6,882 nucleotides of DNA from DATCVR01 sp036566745 (GCA_036566745.1 DATCVR010000302.1:1-6882), one strand, 5' to 3'. Shown: positions 1-5,689, counted from the first letter of the stretch. Program-made: numbers and translations. The notes: generated from the letters alone by a model not told the origin.

Positions 1-1
1 C

Positions 2-361
2 TCACGCGGTGGGTTCTGCGGGCTCCTCGAACGGCCAGAAGGGCCGCAGCTCCAGCCGGCCGGACCCGGCCATCGGGTGCTCGGCCGCGATCGCGATCGC
101 CTCGTCGAGGTCGGCGCACTCGAGGATGTCGAATCCGGCGATCCACTCGCGCGACTCGGCGAAGGGCCCGTCGGTGACCAGGACCTTGCCTCCGCGCCGG
201 CGCACCGTGGTGGCGTCCTCGACGGGCCGCAGCCGCTCGCCCATGACCCGGGTGCCGGCCGCGTCGTGCTTGTCGACCCATGTGTCGATGTCGACGCCGC
301 CCTCGTCGTGGTCCTCGGGCGCCAGGTCAGGGTCGGTGGCCACGAACATCAGGTATCTCAT
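2..361 (-). CDS. YCII/DGPF-domain protein
   Basis: The 119-residue product is a complete small protein of the YCII-related (DGPF) family. The hallmark DGPF motif is at residues 64-67, preceded by a basic GGKVLVT strand. The N-terminus MRYLMFVATD and the C-terminal half (W73, the ECADLDEAIAIAAEHP segment, and an LELRPFW end) fit the ferredoxin-like alpha/beta fold. The family's biochemical role is mostly unknown; members often sit beside ECF sigma factors or simple enzymes. I chose the ATG at 359-361 because GAGGAG lies a few bases upstream and the family start aligns there; the open frame extends further but reads as non-family sequence. It lies 98 bases downstream of the hydrolase gene on the same strand, so they may be co-transcribed. 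No ECF sigma gene is visible, though one could lie left of the window. The family call is secure; the function is not. Confidence 0.9.
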   Translation of the reverse strand: MRYLMFVATDPDLAPEDHDEGGVDIDTWVDKHDAAGTRVMGERLRPVEDATTVRRRGGKVLVTDGPFAESREWIAGFDILECADLDEAIAIAAEHPMAGSGRLELRPFWPFEEPAEPTA

Positions 362-382
362 GGTCGGCTCCTCGTGAGGTGA

Positions 383-395
383 TTGTCGGATACAA
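383..395. repeat. Inverted repeat TTGT-N5-ACAA before YCII gene
   Basis: TTGT at 383-386 and ACAA at 392-395 form an inverted repeat with a five-base centre, about 20 bases upstream of the YCII start codon. It lies in the most AT-rich part of the gap between the hydrolase and YCII genes and could be a small operator or part of a promoter. I could not identify a convincing -35/-10 pair. The arms are short enough to occur by chance. Confidence 0.25.
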
Positions 396-453
396 GCAAC
401 ACGAACCGGACGCGTGGAATTCGACAACCCGGCCGGACCGAGGTCGGCGACGG

Positions 454-471
454 CCGGTGTCAGTCCACCGG
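454..471 (-). terminator. Hairpin around hydrolase stop codon
   Basis: In the minus-strand transcript, CCGGTG and CACCGG form a perfect 6-bp GC-rich stem with a six-base loop that contains the hydrolase TGA stop. No T-run follows, so it would be a U-less terminator or an mRNA 3'-end stabiliser at best. If it terminates transcription, the YCII gene needs its own promoter in the 98-base gap. Confidence 0.3.
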
Positions 472-1362
472 GCGGCCCGCCGTGTGGTCGACGATGGCCG
501 GGACGACGACGTCCCACGCCGCCGGCGGCGGGAACTGGTGGCCCACGCCCTGAAGCGGGACCAGACGGGCGCCGCGAATCTCGGCCGCCAGGGCCTCGGC
601 GTGACCGATGGGGAACAGCGGGTCGACGGTGCCGTGCAGCACGAGCGTCGGTGCGGTGATCTCGCCCAGCCGATGCCTCACCGGCTCGCCTCCGTCGACG
701 ATCCAGTGGTTGGTCATGCTGGCCGCCATGTCGGTGGTGCGGTCGACGACGCGGGCGGCGATCTCGCGGACCCGTGCTTCGTCGAACAGCTTCGCGCTCT
801 CGAAGAGCCGCTCGCCGTCGACGAACTGCTGGATGACGGCCTCGCGATCGGTCCAGTCCGGGTCGGCAGTGGGCTCGGCGAACGACGCCTCGAGGGCGGC
901 GGACATGGGCGGGAGGTCGGGGTTCCCGGGCCCGCCGGGGCCACCCGGGCTGGTGGACATCAGGGTGAGCGTGGCCACGCGCTCAGGATGGTCGAGGGCC
1001 ATCCGCTGCCCCAGGCCGCCGCCGAAGGAGAGGCCGACCACGTGGGCTCGGTCGATGTCCAGGGCGTCGAGCAGGCCGATCGCGTCGTCGACCAGGTCGG
1101 GCTGGGTGTAGGACGGCGAACCGGGCGGGTAGCTCACCGAGCGGCCGGTGTCGCGGAGGTCGTACCGGACGACGAAACGCCGACCCGTGGCCAGGCGCAG
1201 GCAGAACCCGTCCTCCCACCAGTCCATCGACGCCGCCGCGCCGGCGATGAGCAGGATGGCCGGGTCAGCGGGATCGCCGAACGTCTCGACGCACAGGTCG
1301 ACGCCGTTGGCCCGCACGATCGTCTCGCCGGAGCGGTCGATGTGGGTGTCACGCAGGGTCAT
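460..1362 (-). CDS. Alpha/beta hydrolase, RdmC/EstT-like esterase
   Basis: The 300-residue protein has a complete alpha/beta-hydrolase fold. Visible elements are the early FGDPADPAILLIAGAAAS strand and oxyanion-loop region (residues 28-45), VRYDLRDTGRS (65-75), the nucleophile elbow GLSFG with Ser112, Asp247 in HGTVDPLFP, and His275 in GVGHQFPPP. These give an intact Ser-Asp-His triad. The FGDPADPA, YDLRDTGRS and AHVVGLSFGG strings resemble, from memory, the RdmC aclacinomycin methylesterase and EstT macrolide esterase group, so it probably hydrolyses an ester. The natural substrate cannot be read from sequence. No signal peptide is seen, so it is likely cytoplasmic. The ATG at 1360-1362 has GAGGAG just upstream and begins the family-like region; the open frame continues about 147 codons further upstream but runs antisense into the neighbouring gene. 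It is divergent from the PNPOx gene across 206 bases. Confidence 0.9.
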   Translation of the reverse strand: MTLRDTHIDRSGETIVRANGVDLCVETFGDPADPAILLIAGAAASMDWWEDGFCLRLATGRRFVVRYDLRDTGRSVSYPPGSPSYTQPDLVDDAIGLLDALDIDRAHVVGLSFGGGLGQRMALDHPERVATLTLMSTSPGGPGGPGNPDLPPMSAALEASFAEPTADPDWTDREAVIQQFVDGERLFESAKLFDEARVREIAARVVDRTTDMAASMTNHWIVDGGEPVRHRLGEITAPTLVLHGTVDPLFPIGHAEALAAEIRGARLVPLQGVGHQFPPPAAWDVVVPAIVDHTAGRPVD

Positions 1363-1534
1363 GAAGGCTCCTCGGCCGTCGGGTCTCGTCACTGTTCCAC
1401 AGGCGGCCGACAGAACTCGGGCCGATCCCGGGCGGCGGTGCTGTGCATCCCGACGTCGCCGCGCCACGATCCGCCGGATCTCGATCGCCGGTACCTGTCG
1501 ATCTCGCAGCCGCCGACTCGACAATGGAGAAAGA

Positions 1535-1548
1535 GGCGGCGTGCCGCC
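1535..1548. repeat. GGCGGC/GCCGCC inverted repeat before PNPOx gene
   Basis: GGCGGC (1535-1540) and GCCGCC (1543-1548) form a near-perfect palindrome that can fold as GGCGG-CGTG-CCGCC. It ends seven bases before the GAAGGAGA ribosome-binding site (1556-1563). It could be a leader hairpin or an operator for the downstream gene. The rest of the 206-base divergent gap (1363-1568) shows both ribosome-binding sites but no promoter I would defend. Such repeats are common by chance at this GC content. Confidence 0.25.
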
Positions 1549-1568
1549 CACCCCCGAAGGAGACCACC

Positions 1569-2081
1569 ATGTCCGGCTACCAGCCACGCTCGGCCGACGT
1601 GATCGCCGCCGAGCCGACCACCGCACTGCCCTGGGACGAGGCGAGGTCCCGATTGGCCGGGGCGTCCCAGTACTGGCTGGCGACCACCCACCCGAGCGGC
1701 CACCCGCACGTCCGGCCGGTCCTCGCGGTCTGGGCCGGCGACGCGCTGTACTCGACCTCGAGCCCGGGCTCCCGGAAGGCCGGCAACGTGCGCCGAGACG
1801 CACGCTGCACGTTCACGACGTCCGCCGAGGGCATCGACCTCGTCCTCGAAGGAGAGCTGACGAAGGTCTCCGACGACGACGAGCTCCGGCGTGTCGGCGA
1901 GGCCTACGCCGCCAAGTACGCATGGCCGGTCACGGTCCGCGACGGCGCGTTCGACGCTCCCTACGGCGCTCCCACGGCCGGACCGCCCCCGTACGAGGTC
2001 TACCGCGTCACGCCACACGCCGCCTTCGCGTTCGGCACCACCGAGGAGCTCGCCCCGCGCTCCACCCGTTGGCGGTTCTGA
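1569..2081 (+). CDS. PNPOx-fold flavin/F420-binding family protein
   Basis: The 170-residue product belongs to the pyridoxamine 5'-phosphate oxidase-like split-barrel superfamily. The first barrel strands read YWLATTHPSGHPHVRPV (residues 35-51). They are followed by YSTSSPGSRKAGNVRRD (61-77), a cofactor phosphate-binding type segment with K70, N73 and R75-R76, then CTFTT and LVLEGELTKV strands. The C-terminus STRWRF is the usual end of this actinobacterial subgroup. Such proteins bind FMN, F420 or haem, and many are F420-dependent reductases or putative stress proteins; which cofactor applies here is not decidable. The ATG at 1569 follows GAAGGAGA at five-base spacing. In-frame sequence upstream, including an ATG at 1524, lacks family similarity and has no good ribosome-binding site. 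It lies 109 bases before the DUF1772 gene, with two inverted repeats between. Confidence 0.88.
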   Translation: MSGYQPRSADVIAAEPTTALPWDEARSRLAGASQYWLATTHPSGHPHVRPVLAVWAGDALYSTSSPGSRKAGNVRRDARCTFTTSAEGIDLVLEGELTKVSDDDELRRVGEAYAAKYAWPVTVRDGAFDAPYGAPTAGPPPYEVYRVTPHAAFAFGTTEELAPRSTRWRF

Positions 2082-2104
2082 CTCAGTACTGTGTCCCCGC
2101 ACGT

Positions 2105-2127
2105 CGTGACGAGACCGTCTCGGCACG
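2105..2127. promoter_or_regulatory. 23-base palindrome, possible operator
   Basis: Arms CGTGaCGAGAC (2105-2115) and GTCTCGgCACG (2117-2127) flank a single central C. Ten of eleven positions pair, the only mismatch being A2109/G2123. A one-base centre suits a dimeric repressor site better than an RNA hairpin. It lies 24 bases after the PNPOx stop and is centred 75 bases before the DUF1772 start, where an operator or promoter element would fit. No TetR- or MarR-type gene is adjacent to explain it. Confidence 0.4.
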
Positions 2128-2144
2128 GCCGGACCCAGCCGGCC
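2127..2144 (+). repeat. GC-rich inverted repeat after PNPOx gene
   Basis: GGCCGG (2127-2132) and CCGGCC (2139-2144) are perfect arms with the six-base loop ACCCAG, directly abutting the 23-base palindrome. It could fold in the transcript as a U-less terminator for the PNPOx gene or an attenuator for DUF1772. No T-run follows; the next bases are TCTCATGG. Confidence 0.3.
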
Positions 2145-2190
2145 TCTCATGGCGCAAGGATTGCCGCCCGTTCGCTCCGGAAGGGACACG

Positions 2191-2682
2191 ATGGACATGT
2201 TGCGGGCCGTCGTGCTGATCGCCGCCACGATGTCGATGGGGCTCGCGGCAGGGGTCTTCGGCCTCTACGCCCACACGATCATGCCCGGCCTCCGCAAGAC
2301 CGACGACCGCACTTTCGTCGGCGCGTTCCAGGCCATCGACCGGGCGATCATCAACCCGTGGTTCCTCGGCGGCACGTTCTTCGGCGCCCTGGTGTTCACC
2401 GTCGTGGCCGCGGTCACCCAGTTCGGTCGCGACGAGCTGCCCTGGATCGTCGCCGCCCTCGTCCTGTACCTGGTCGCCGTGGTCATCACCATCGCGATCA
2501 ACGTGCCGCTCAACGACGCCATCAAGGCCGCCGGCGACCCCGACCGCATCGACGTCGCGGCGGTACGGGCGAGGTTCGACGAGGCCCGGTGGGCCCGGTG
2601 GAACCTCGTGCGCGTCGTCACGAACACGACCGCCCTCGGGTTGCTGACCTGGGCACTCGTCCTCTACGGCCGGTCGAGCTAG
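2191..2682 (+). CDS. DUF1772 (anthrone oxygenase-like) membrane protein
   Basis: The 163-residue integral membrane protein has four hydrophobic helices at about residues 4-27, 56-77, 84-104 and 139-160. It carries the DUF1772 signatures: an early GLAAGVFGLYAHTIMPGL helix, INVPLNDAI after helix 3 (103-111), and ARWARWNLVRVVTN leading into helix 4 (132-145). The family includes fungal anthrone oxygenases of aromatic polyketide pathways, but most bacterial members have no proven reaction, so I infer no substrate. The ATG at 2191 follows GGAAGGGA at a suitable distance. An ATG at 2149 would add 14 residues but has no ribosome-binding site, and a second ATG lies at 2197. It is preceded by two inverted repeats and converges on the acetyltransferase gene with 24 bases between stops. 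Confidence 0.88.
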   Translation: MDMLRAVVLIAATMSMGLAAGVFGLYAHTIMPGLRKTDDRTFVGAFQAIDRAIINPWFLGGTFFGALVFTVVAAVTQFGRDELPWIVAALVLYLVAVVITIAINVPLNDAIKAAGDPDRIDVAAVRARFDEARWARWNLVRVVTNTTALGLLTWALVLYGRSS

Positions 2683-2695
2683 CCGCTCTCGACGG
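2670..2695. terminator. Hairpin at DUF1772/acetyltransferase convergent junction
   Basis: GTCGAG (2673-2678) pairs with CTCGAC (2688-2693) around a nine-base loop that holds the DUF1772 TAG stop. CC (2670-2671) and GG (2694-2695) can extend the stem past one bulged G. It sits in the 24-base gap between two convergent stops, so it could serve both genes. There is no T-run, making this a tentative U-less terminator. Confidence 0.35.
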
Positions 2696-2706
2696 TCACC
2701 ACCTGC

Positions 2707-3237
2707 TCACCAGAGCTCGCCGGGCCGCCAGTCGCAGGTCACGGGCTGGCGCACGTCGACTCCGCCCGTCACCGGCAGGACGAAGATGCCGCCGTCGTCG
2801 TCTTCGGTGCGCACCCGCCCGTCCAGCGTGAGCGCCCAGGAGCTGCCTCTCCACAGCTGCCAGCCGAGCGTCTCGTAGAGCTCCATCGCCTCGTCGGTGG
2901 CCGAGAGCGCACCGACGTCGTATTCACCACGAATCACTCGCTCGGTCGCCGCCATCACCGCTCTGCCGTAACCACGGCGACGACGATCGGCCCGGACGGC
3001 CACCCCCTCGACGTATCCCGCACGCACGTGTCGATCGCCGATCAGCAACCAGCGCTGGACCACGGACGCGTGCCCGACGAGGTCGGTGCCTTCCCAGGCG
3101 AGAGCGTGCACGCCGCCGAGCGTATGGCGCCAGTCCTCCTCGCTGAAGTCGCCCTCGAAGACGTCCTCGAGCAGCGTGCGAACCACGGCGAGCGTCTCGG
3201 GCTCGAGGTCGGCGGTGTGTGCCGTCCGGATCTCCAT
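2707..3237 (-). CDS. Aminoglycoside 2'-N-acetyltransferase, AAC(2')-I type
   Basis: The 176-residue GNAT-fold protein matches, from memory, the AAC(2')-I family typified by mycobacterial AAC(2')-Ic (about 181 residues) over its whole length. Shared landmarks are EGDFSEEDWRHTLGGVHAL (28-46), GYVEGVAVRAD with Glu77 (74-84), the acetyl-CoA pyrophosphate loop R86-x-x-G89-x-G91, VGALSATDEAMELYETLGW (108-126), EDDDG (145-149) and FVLPV, and the C-terminal CDWRPGELW ending in the family's conserved tryptophan. The enzyme would transfer acetyl from acetyl-CoA to the 2'-amino group of aminoglycosides such as gentamicin or tobramycin. Chromosomal actinobacterial copies may give intrinsic resistance or have another cellular substrate; real activity is not proven by sequence. 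The ATG at 3235-3237 has a strong GAGGAGGA site upstream. It is a single-gene unit, divergent from the small TfoX-like gene across 193 bases. Confidence 0.88.
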   Translation of the reverse strand: MEIRTAHTADLEPETLAVVRTLLEDVFEGDFSEEDWRHTLGGVHALAWEGTDLVGHASVVQRWLLIGDRHVRAGYVEGVAVRADRRRRGYGRAVMAATERVIRGEYDVGALSATDEAMELYETLGWQLWRGSSWALTLDGRVRTEDDDGGIFVLPVTGGVDVRQPVTCDWRPGELW

Positions 3238-3367
3238 GCGGTGTTCCTCCTCCTCGCGACCAGGCCCCGAGCGGGCGTTCCAGGGCGCGCCAACCAGCCG
3301 ATCCACGATACGAGCCATCGGAATCCCGAGGCCCCAGACGTCCGGCAAGCTCCGACGACCTGGTGGC

Positions 3368-3373
3368 TATGCT
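3368..3373 (+). promoter_or_regulatory. Weak -10-like hexamer before TfoX-like gene
   Basis: TATGCT, preceded by TGGC, lies about 60 bases before the GTG start at 3431 and is the only -10-like sequence I see for this gene in the 193-base divergent gap (3238-3430). I find no good -35 at the right distance. Nothing else in the gap stands out apart from the acetyltransferase ribosome-binding site. Confidence 0.2.
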
Positions 3374-3430
3374 GCGCGCACACGCCGCAGCCGACCCGGC
3401 ACTCCACCCCGCACAGCGAAGGGCACACCA

Positions 3431-3787
3431 GTGATCATCCTCGGAATCGATCTCGTGCCGAAGCCGTCGCCGGTCAGCTGGTCCCCCGAGGCGCGCCAGC
3501 TCTTCGAGACGCTCGCCACGGAGATCGGGTCCCGGCCGGACGTGCGGGTGGGCCTGCAGCTCAAGCGTCCGGTCGTGTTCCATCACCGCAAGATCGCCGT
3601 CGTCGGCCATCGGGACGGCATCGCGGTCGCTCTGGACGGGCCCGCGCGCGAGGCCGCCCTGAGGGCACCCGGCGCCCACACCCTCGGCCGCCACGACGGG
3701 CGGGTCGTCCGCCACATGATCGCCCTGCCGTGGTCGGCCCACGAGTCGTGGCGTCAGGTCATGACGGCCGCTGTCACCCCCGGCTGA
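3431..3787 (+). CDS. Small protein resembling TfoX N-terminal domain
   Basis: The predicted product is 118 residues from a GTG start. Its order of elements recalls the TfoX N-terminal/YjbR-like domain: an N-terminal helix with WSPEARQLFETLA (17-29), a hairpin VVFHHRKIAVVGHRDGIAVAL (48-68) like the family's 'G-hydrophobic-F-xx-GKIFA...DGLALKL' core, a helix with PAREAALRAPG (71-81), then RVVRHMIALPW (91-101) matching the 'mreWv.lP' strand, and a final amphipathic helix. TfoX proper is a competence regulator, but stand-alone N-terminal domains are common in actinobacteria without known function. The GTG at 3431 follows GAAGGG at about seven bases; in-frame starts further upstream lie antisense to the acetyltransferase. 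The 171 bases before the next gene hold several repeats. Coding status is good; the family is tentative. Confidence 0.68.
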   Translation: MIILGIDLVPKPSPVSWSPEARQLFETLATEIGSRPDVRVGLQLKRPVVFHHRKIAVVGHRDGIAVALDGPAREAALRAPGAHTLGRHDGRVVRHMIALPWSAHESWRQVMTAAVTPG

Positions 3788-3814
3788 CCCGCCCATCCCA
3801 CGGACTCGAATCCC

Positions 3815-3829
3815 GACGTCACAGACGTC
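3815..3829. repeat. Twin GACGTC palindromes
   Basis: GACGTC occurs at 3815-3820 and 3824-3829, separated by ACA, so the block is both a direct and an inverted repeat. It lies 27 bases after the TfoX-like stop and upstream of the putative DUF5994 promoter, where it could be a protein-binding site. Nothing adjacent identifies the protein. Confidence 0.3.
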
Positions 3830-3843
3830 CGGTCCGATATTCC

Positions 3844-3871
3844 GCTTTCCGAGCCGCACTCGGAGTAAACT
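3844..3871 (+). promoter_or_regulatory. Putative DUF5994 promoter with inverted repeat in spacer
   Basis: GAGTAAACT (3863-3871) contains a TAAACT -10-like hexamer at 3866-3871. The upstream GCTTTC (3844-3849) with GAGTAA recalls loosely the GTTT...GGGTAA pattern of actinobacterial SigB/SigF-type stress promoters; this match is weak. TCCGAG (3848-3853) and CTCGGA (3859-3864) are perfect 6-bp arms around CCGCA and fill the spacer, a natural place for a repressor. Transcription from here would begin close to 3878, at the foot of the leader hairpin. Confidence 0.3.
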
Positions 3872-3878
3872 GAAGGTG

Positions 3879-3916
3879 CGGCATTGGTACAGAGGCGGTT
3901 CGCCTCGGCAATGCCG
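3879..3916 (+). promoter_or_regulatory. Two-tier hairpin in DUF5994 leader
   Basis: CGGCATTG (3879-3886) pairs perfectly with CAATGCCG (3909-3916). Inside, GAGGCG (3892-3897) pairs perfectly with CGCCTC (3901-3906) around a GTT loop. The two stems are separated by an asymmetric internal loop of five and two bases. More palindromes follow at once (ATGCCGGCAT at 3911-3920 and ATTG/CAAT arms at 3923-3926 and 3936-3939). This could be a cis-acting RNA, an attenuator or a stabilising 5' end. I do not recognise it as a known riboswitch. If DUF5994 translation started at the TTG at 3884 instead, the hairpin would be coding, but third positions there are not G/C-rich. Confidence 0.4.
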
Positions 3917-3958
3917 GCATGCATTGATCCGGCCGCAATAGCCGGAGACGGGCCACAC

Positions 3959-4501
3959 ATGAGACGCCCAGACCTCGCGTCATCAGCCTCGGCCGAGCCG
4001 ACTCCCGGCCGTATCGCATTCCGCCCACCAGCTCGAGACGACCGGGGAACGCTCGACGGTGTCTGGTGGCCCCGTTCCCGTGATCTGGTCGCCGAACTGT
4101 CGTCAGTGCTCGCGGAAGTCTCGGGCCCGGCATTCACGGTGAGCCGGGTCGCCTACAGCCGGCATTCGTGGGACGTGGCTCGTCGGAAACACCGGATCGG
4201 GGAACGAGTCGTCGGCCTCGGCTGGTTCGATTCCATCGACCCGAACCTCGTGATCATGACCAGCGCCGACGGACAGCGACGCCGCGATCTCCTCGTGGTT
4301 CCCGCCGACAGCGACGCCGCGCTGGCGGCTCGGGCCTTCGCGCTGGTCCTCGACTCCGACCACGTCGGCACCAGCGCTGGTGCCATCCTCATCGCCGCCG
4401 GCCTCGGCCACACGCGTCCCACGGACACTCATGCGCCGGACGCCGACGCCGAGTCGACGTGGGAGGGCGAAGGCGGGCCGACGACCAGGCAGGCTGCGTA
4501 G
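3959..4501 (+). CDS. DUF5994 family protein
   Basis: The product is 180 residues from the chosen ATG. Residues 20-140 match the actinobacterial DUF5994 pattern: GTLDGVWWPRSRDLVAEL (30-47), VSRVAYSRHSWD (61-72), RIGERVVGLGWF (79-90), NLVIMTSADGQRRRDLLVVP (96-115) and an alanine-rich helix after it. The function of this family is unknown; it is soluble and has no visible catalytic motif. The tail after about residue 150 is polar and low in complexity. The same frame is open back to a TTG at 3884 and has an ATG at 3911, but codons before 3959 lack the G/C third-position bias and overlap the leader hairpin. GGAGACGGG sits 7-15 bases before 3959. The stop lies 22 bases before the desaturase start, so the two are probably co-transcribed. 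Confidence 0.82.
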   Translation: MRRPDLASSASAEPTPGRIAFRPPARDDRGTLDGVWWPRSRDLVAELSSVLAEVSGPAFTVSRVAYSRHSWDVARRKHRIGERVVGLGWFDSIDPNLVIMTSADGQRRRDLLVVPADSDAALAARAFALVLDSDHVGTSAGAILIAAGLGHTRPTDTHAPDADAESTWEGEGGPTTRQAA

Positions 4502-4523
4502 TCGCAGCCGGAAGCGGGATCAG

Positions 4524-5666
4524 GTGGTGCCGGTGAACGAGCCAGGTACTCAGGGCGTGCCGGACGCCTCCGGGCCGTCGCCGGCTCACCAGGGCGGCCA
4601 GTCCGACCATCCGGCCATCGCGGATCGAGACCGCTACGTCAGCACCTATACGGCGTTGTCCCAGCAGATACGCGCCGCCGGGCTCCTCGAACGGCGCTAC
4701 GGCTATTACTGGTCGGCGTTCGCCATCACGACATTGCTGTTCGCGGCGATCTGGGTGGCATTCGCATTCGTCGGCAATTCCTGGTTCCAGCTGGCGCTGG
4801 CCGCCGTACTCGCCGTCGTGTTGACCCAGTTCGGATTCCTCGGACACGACGCCGCGCATCGCCAGATCTTCGCCTCTCATCGCTGGAGCGTCTGGGCGTC
4901 CATGGTGGTGTCGGGACTGTTCACCGGCCTCAGTTACGGATGGTGGCTGTCCAAGCACAATCGCCACCATGCCAATCCGAACAAGGAAGGCGCCGACCCC
5001 GACGTCGGCGCGGGAGCGTTCGCCTTCACCCCTGCCGCGGTACAGACCAGGAAGCGTCGGCTCACCGCTTGGCTGACCGCCCGCCAGGGCTACTACTTCT
5101 TCCCTCTCCTCCTCCTGGAGGGCATCGCCCTGCACATCGCGAGCATCCAGACGATCATGCGCCGCAACGCCCTCGCCCATCGATGGTGGGAGGCGGCGTT
5201 CATCGCCATCCGGCTGGGCGGATACATCACGGTGCTGCTGATCGTGTTGCCGCCGAGCAAGGCCGCGGCCTTCGTCGGCGTCCAGATGGGAGTCTTCGGC
5301 CTGCTCCTCGGAGGGTCGTTCGCGCCGAACCACATCGGCATGCCCATCGTCGCGCCGGACGAGAAGATCGACTTCCTGCACCGCCAGGTGCTGATGTCAC
5401 GCAACATCCGGGGCGGCTGGCCCATGGACATCGCGCTGGGCGGCCTGAACCACCAGATCGAGCACCACCTGTTCCCGAACATGCCGCGCCCGAACCTGCG
5501 CCGCGCTCGGGCGATCGTGCGCGGGTACTGCGACCAGCGTCAGATCACGTACACCGAGACCGGCCTGATGAGCGCCTATCGCGTCGCCGTGCGCTATCTC
5601 AACGCGGTGGGGCGGGGAGCCGCCGATCCGTTCCGGTGCCCACTGGCCACCCGGCTACGGGCCTGA
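4524..5666 (+). CDS. Membrane fatty acid desaturase (acyl-CoA/acyl-lipid type)
   Basis: The 380-residue integral membrane di-iron desaturase has all three histidine boxes: HDAAH (108-112), HNRHH within KHNRHHANPNKEGADPD (145-149), and QIEHH within NHQIEHHLFP (311-315). An extra N-H pair lies at 269-270 (APNHIG). Hydrophobic segments fall at about 62-84, 88-106, 122-140, 190-208, 224-243 and 246-265, giving the usual arrangement with boxes on the cytoplasmic side. It would insert a cis double bond into a fatty acyl chain using O2 and electrons from a redox partner; regiospecificity is not readable. It resembles the DesA3-like group of actinobacteria, but no reductase or ferredoxin gene is adjacent. 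The start is uncertain: GTGs at 4524, 4527 and 4533 are all in frame. 4524 has GGAAG nine bases upstream; 4533 could use AGGTGG. The first ~35 residues are polar and probably disordered. Confidence 0.92.
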   Translation: MVPVNEPGTQGVPDASGPSPAHQGGQSDHPAIADRDRYVSTYTALSQQIRAAGLLERRYGYYWSAFAITTLLFAAIWVAFAFVGNSWFQLALAAVLAVVLTQFGFLGHDAAHRQIFASHRWSVWASMVVSGLFTGLSYGWWLSKHNRHHANPNKEGADPDVGAGAFAFTPAAVQTRKRRLTAWLTARQGYYFFPLLLLEGIALHIASIQTIMRRNALAHRWWEAAFIAIRLGGYITVLLIVLPPSKAAAFVGVQMGVFGLLLGGSFAPNHIGMPIVAPDEKIDFLHRQVLMSRNIRGGWPMDIALGGLNHQIEHHLFPNMPRPNLRRARAIVRGYCDQRQITYTETGLMSAYRVAVRYLNAVGRGAADPFRCPLATRLRA

Positions 5667-5689
5667 ACCGCGTGCTCGCGCAGGTTCAG
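5663..5689. terminator. Bidirectional hairpin over desaturase and MarR stop codons
   Basis: CTGAACC (5663-5669) and GGTTCAG (5683-5689) are perfect 7-bp arms, and inside them GCG (5670-5672) can pair with CGC (5677-5679). Each arm contains a TGA: the desaturase stop on the plus strand and the MarR stop on the minus strand. It occupies the whole 19-base gap between convergent genes, so it probably ends both transcripts. No T-run flanks it. Confidence 0.45.

Noticed and set aside
19..35. 17-base exact match between 19-35 and 4679-4695 (CGGGCTCCTCGAACGGC)
   Set aside because: The two copies fall inside unrelated genes, the first antisense to YCII and the second in the desaturase, with no extension or flanking structure. 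Shared GC-rich codon usage makes coincidence the likeliest reading.
1391..1420. GGAAC on the minus strand (in TGTGGAACAGTGACG) as an ECF sigma -35 for the hydrolase
   Set aside because: No CGTT/GTC-type -10 follows at the required 16-17 base spacing.
280..1602. Long open frame on the plus strand opposite the hydrolase gene (about 440 codons)
   Set aside because: It is antisense to a clear alpha/beta hydrolase with a full catalytic triad. Its predicted protein is Arg/Gly/Val-rich without a family pattern, a common shadow in GC-rich DNA.
3801..3815. GGACTCGAATCCCG resembling a tRNA T-arm, as if a tRNA 3' end or attachment site
   Set aside because: The loop is not TTCRANT, the stem does not pair, and no acceptor, D or anticodon arms are found nearby.
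2924..3958. Long minus-strand open frame covering the acetyltransferase start, the TfoX-like gene and the DUF5994 leader
   Set aside because: It overlaps better-supported genes in other frames and reads as low-complexity Arg/Gly-rich sequence.
3884..3958. Upstream TTG (3884) or ATG (3911) starts for the DUF5994 gene
   Set aside because: Codons in this stretch lack the G/C third-position bias, overlap the leader hairpin, and have no good ribosome-binding site; the ATG at 3959 has a GGAG stretch.
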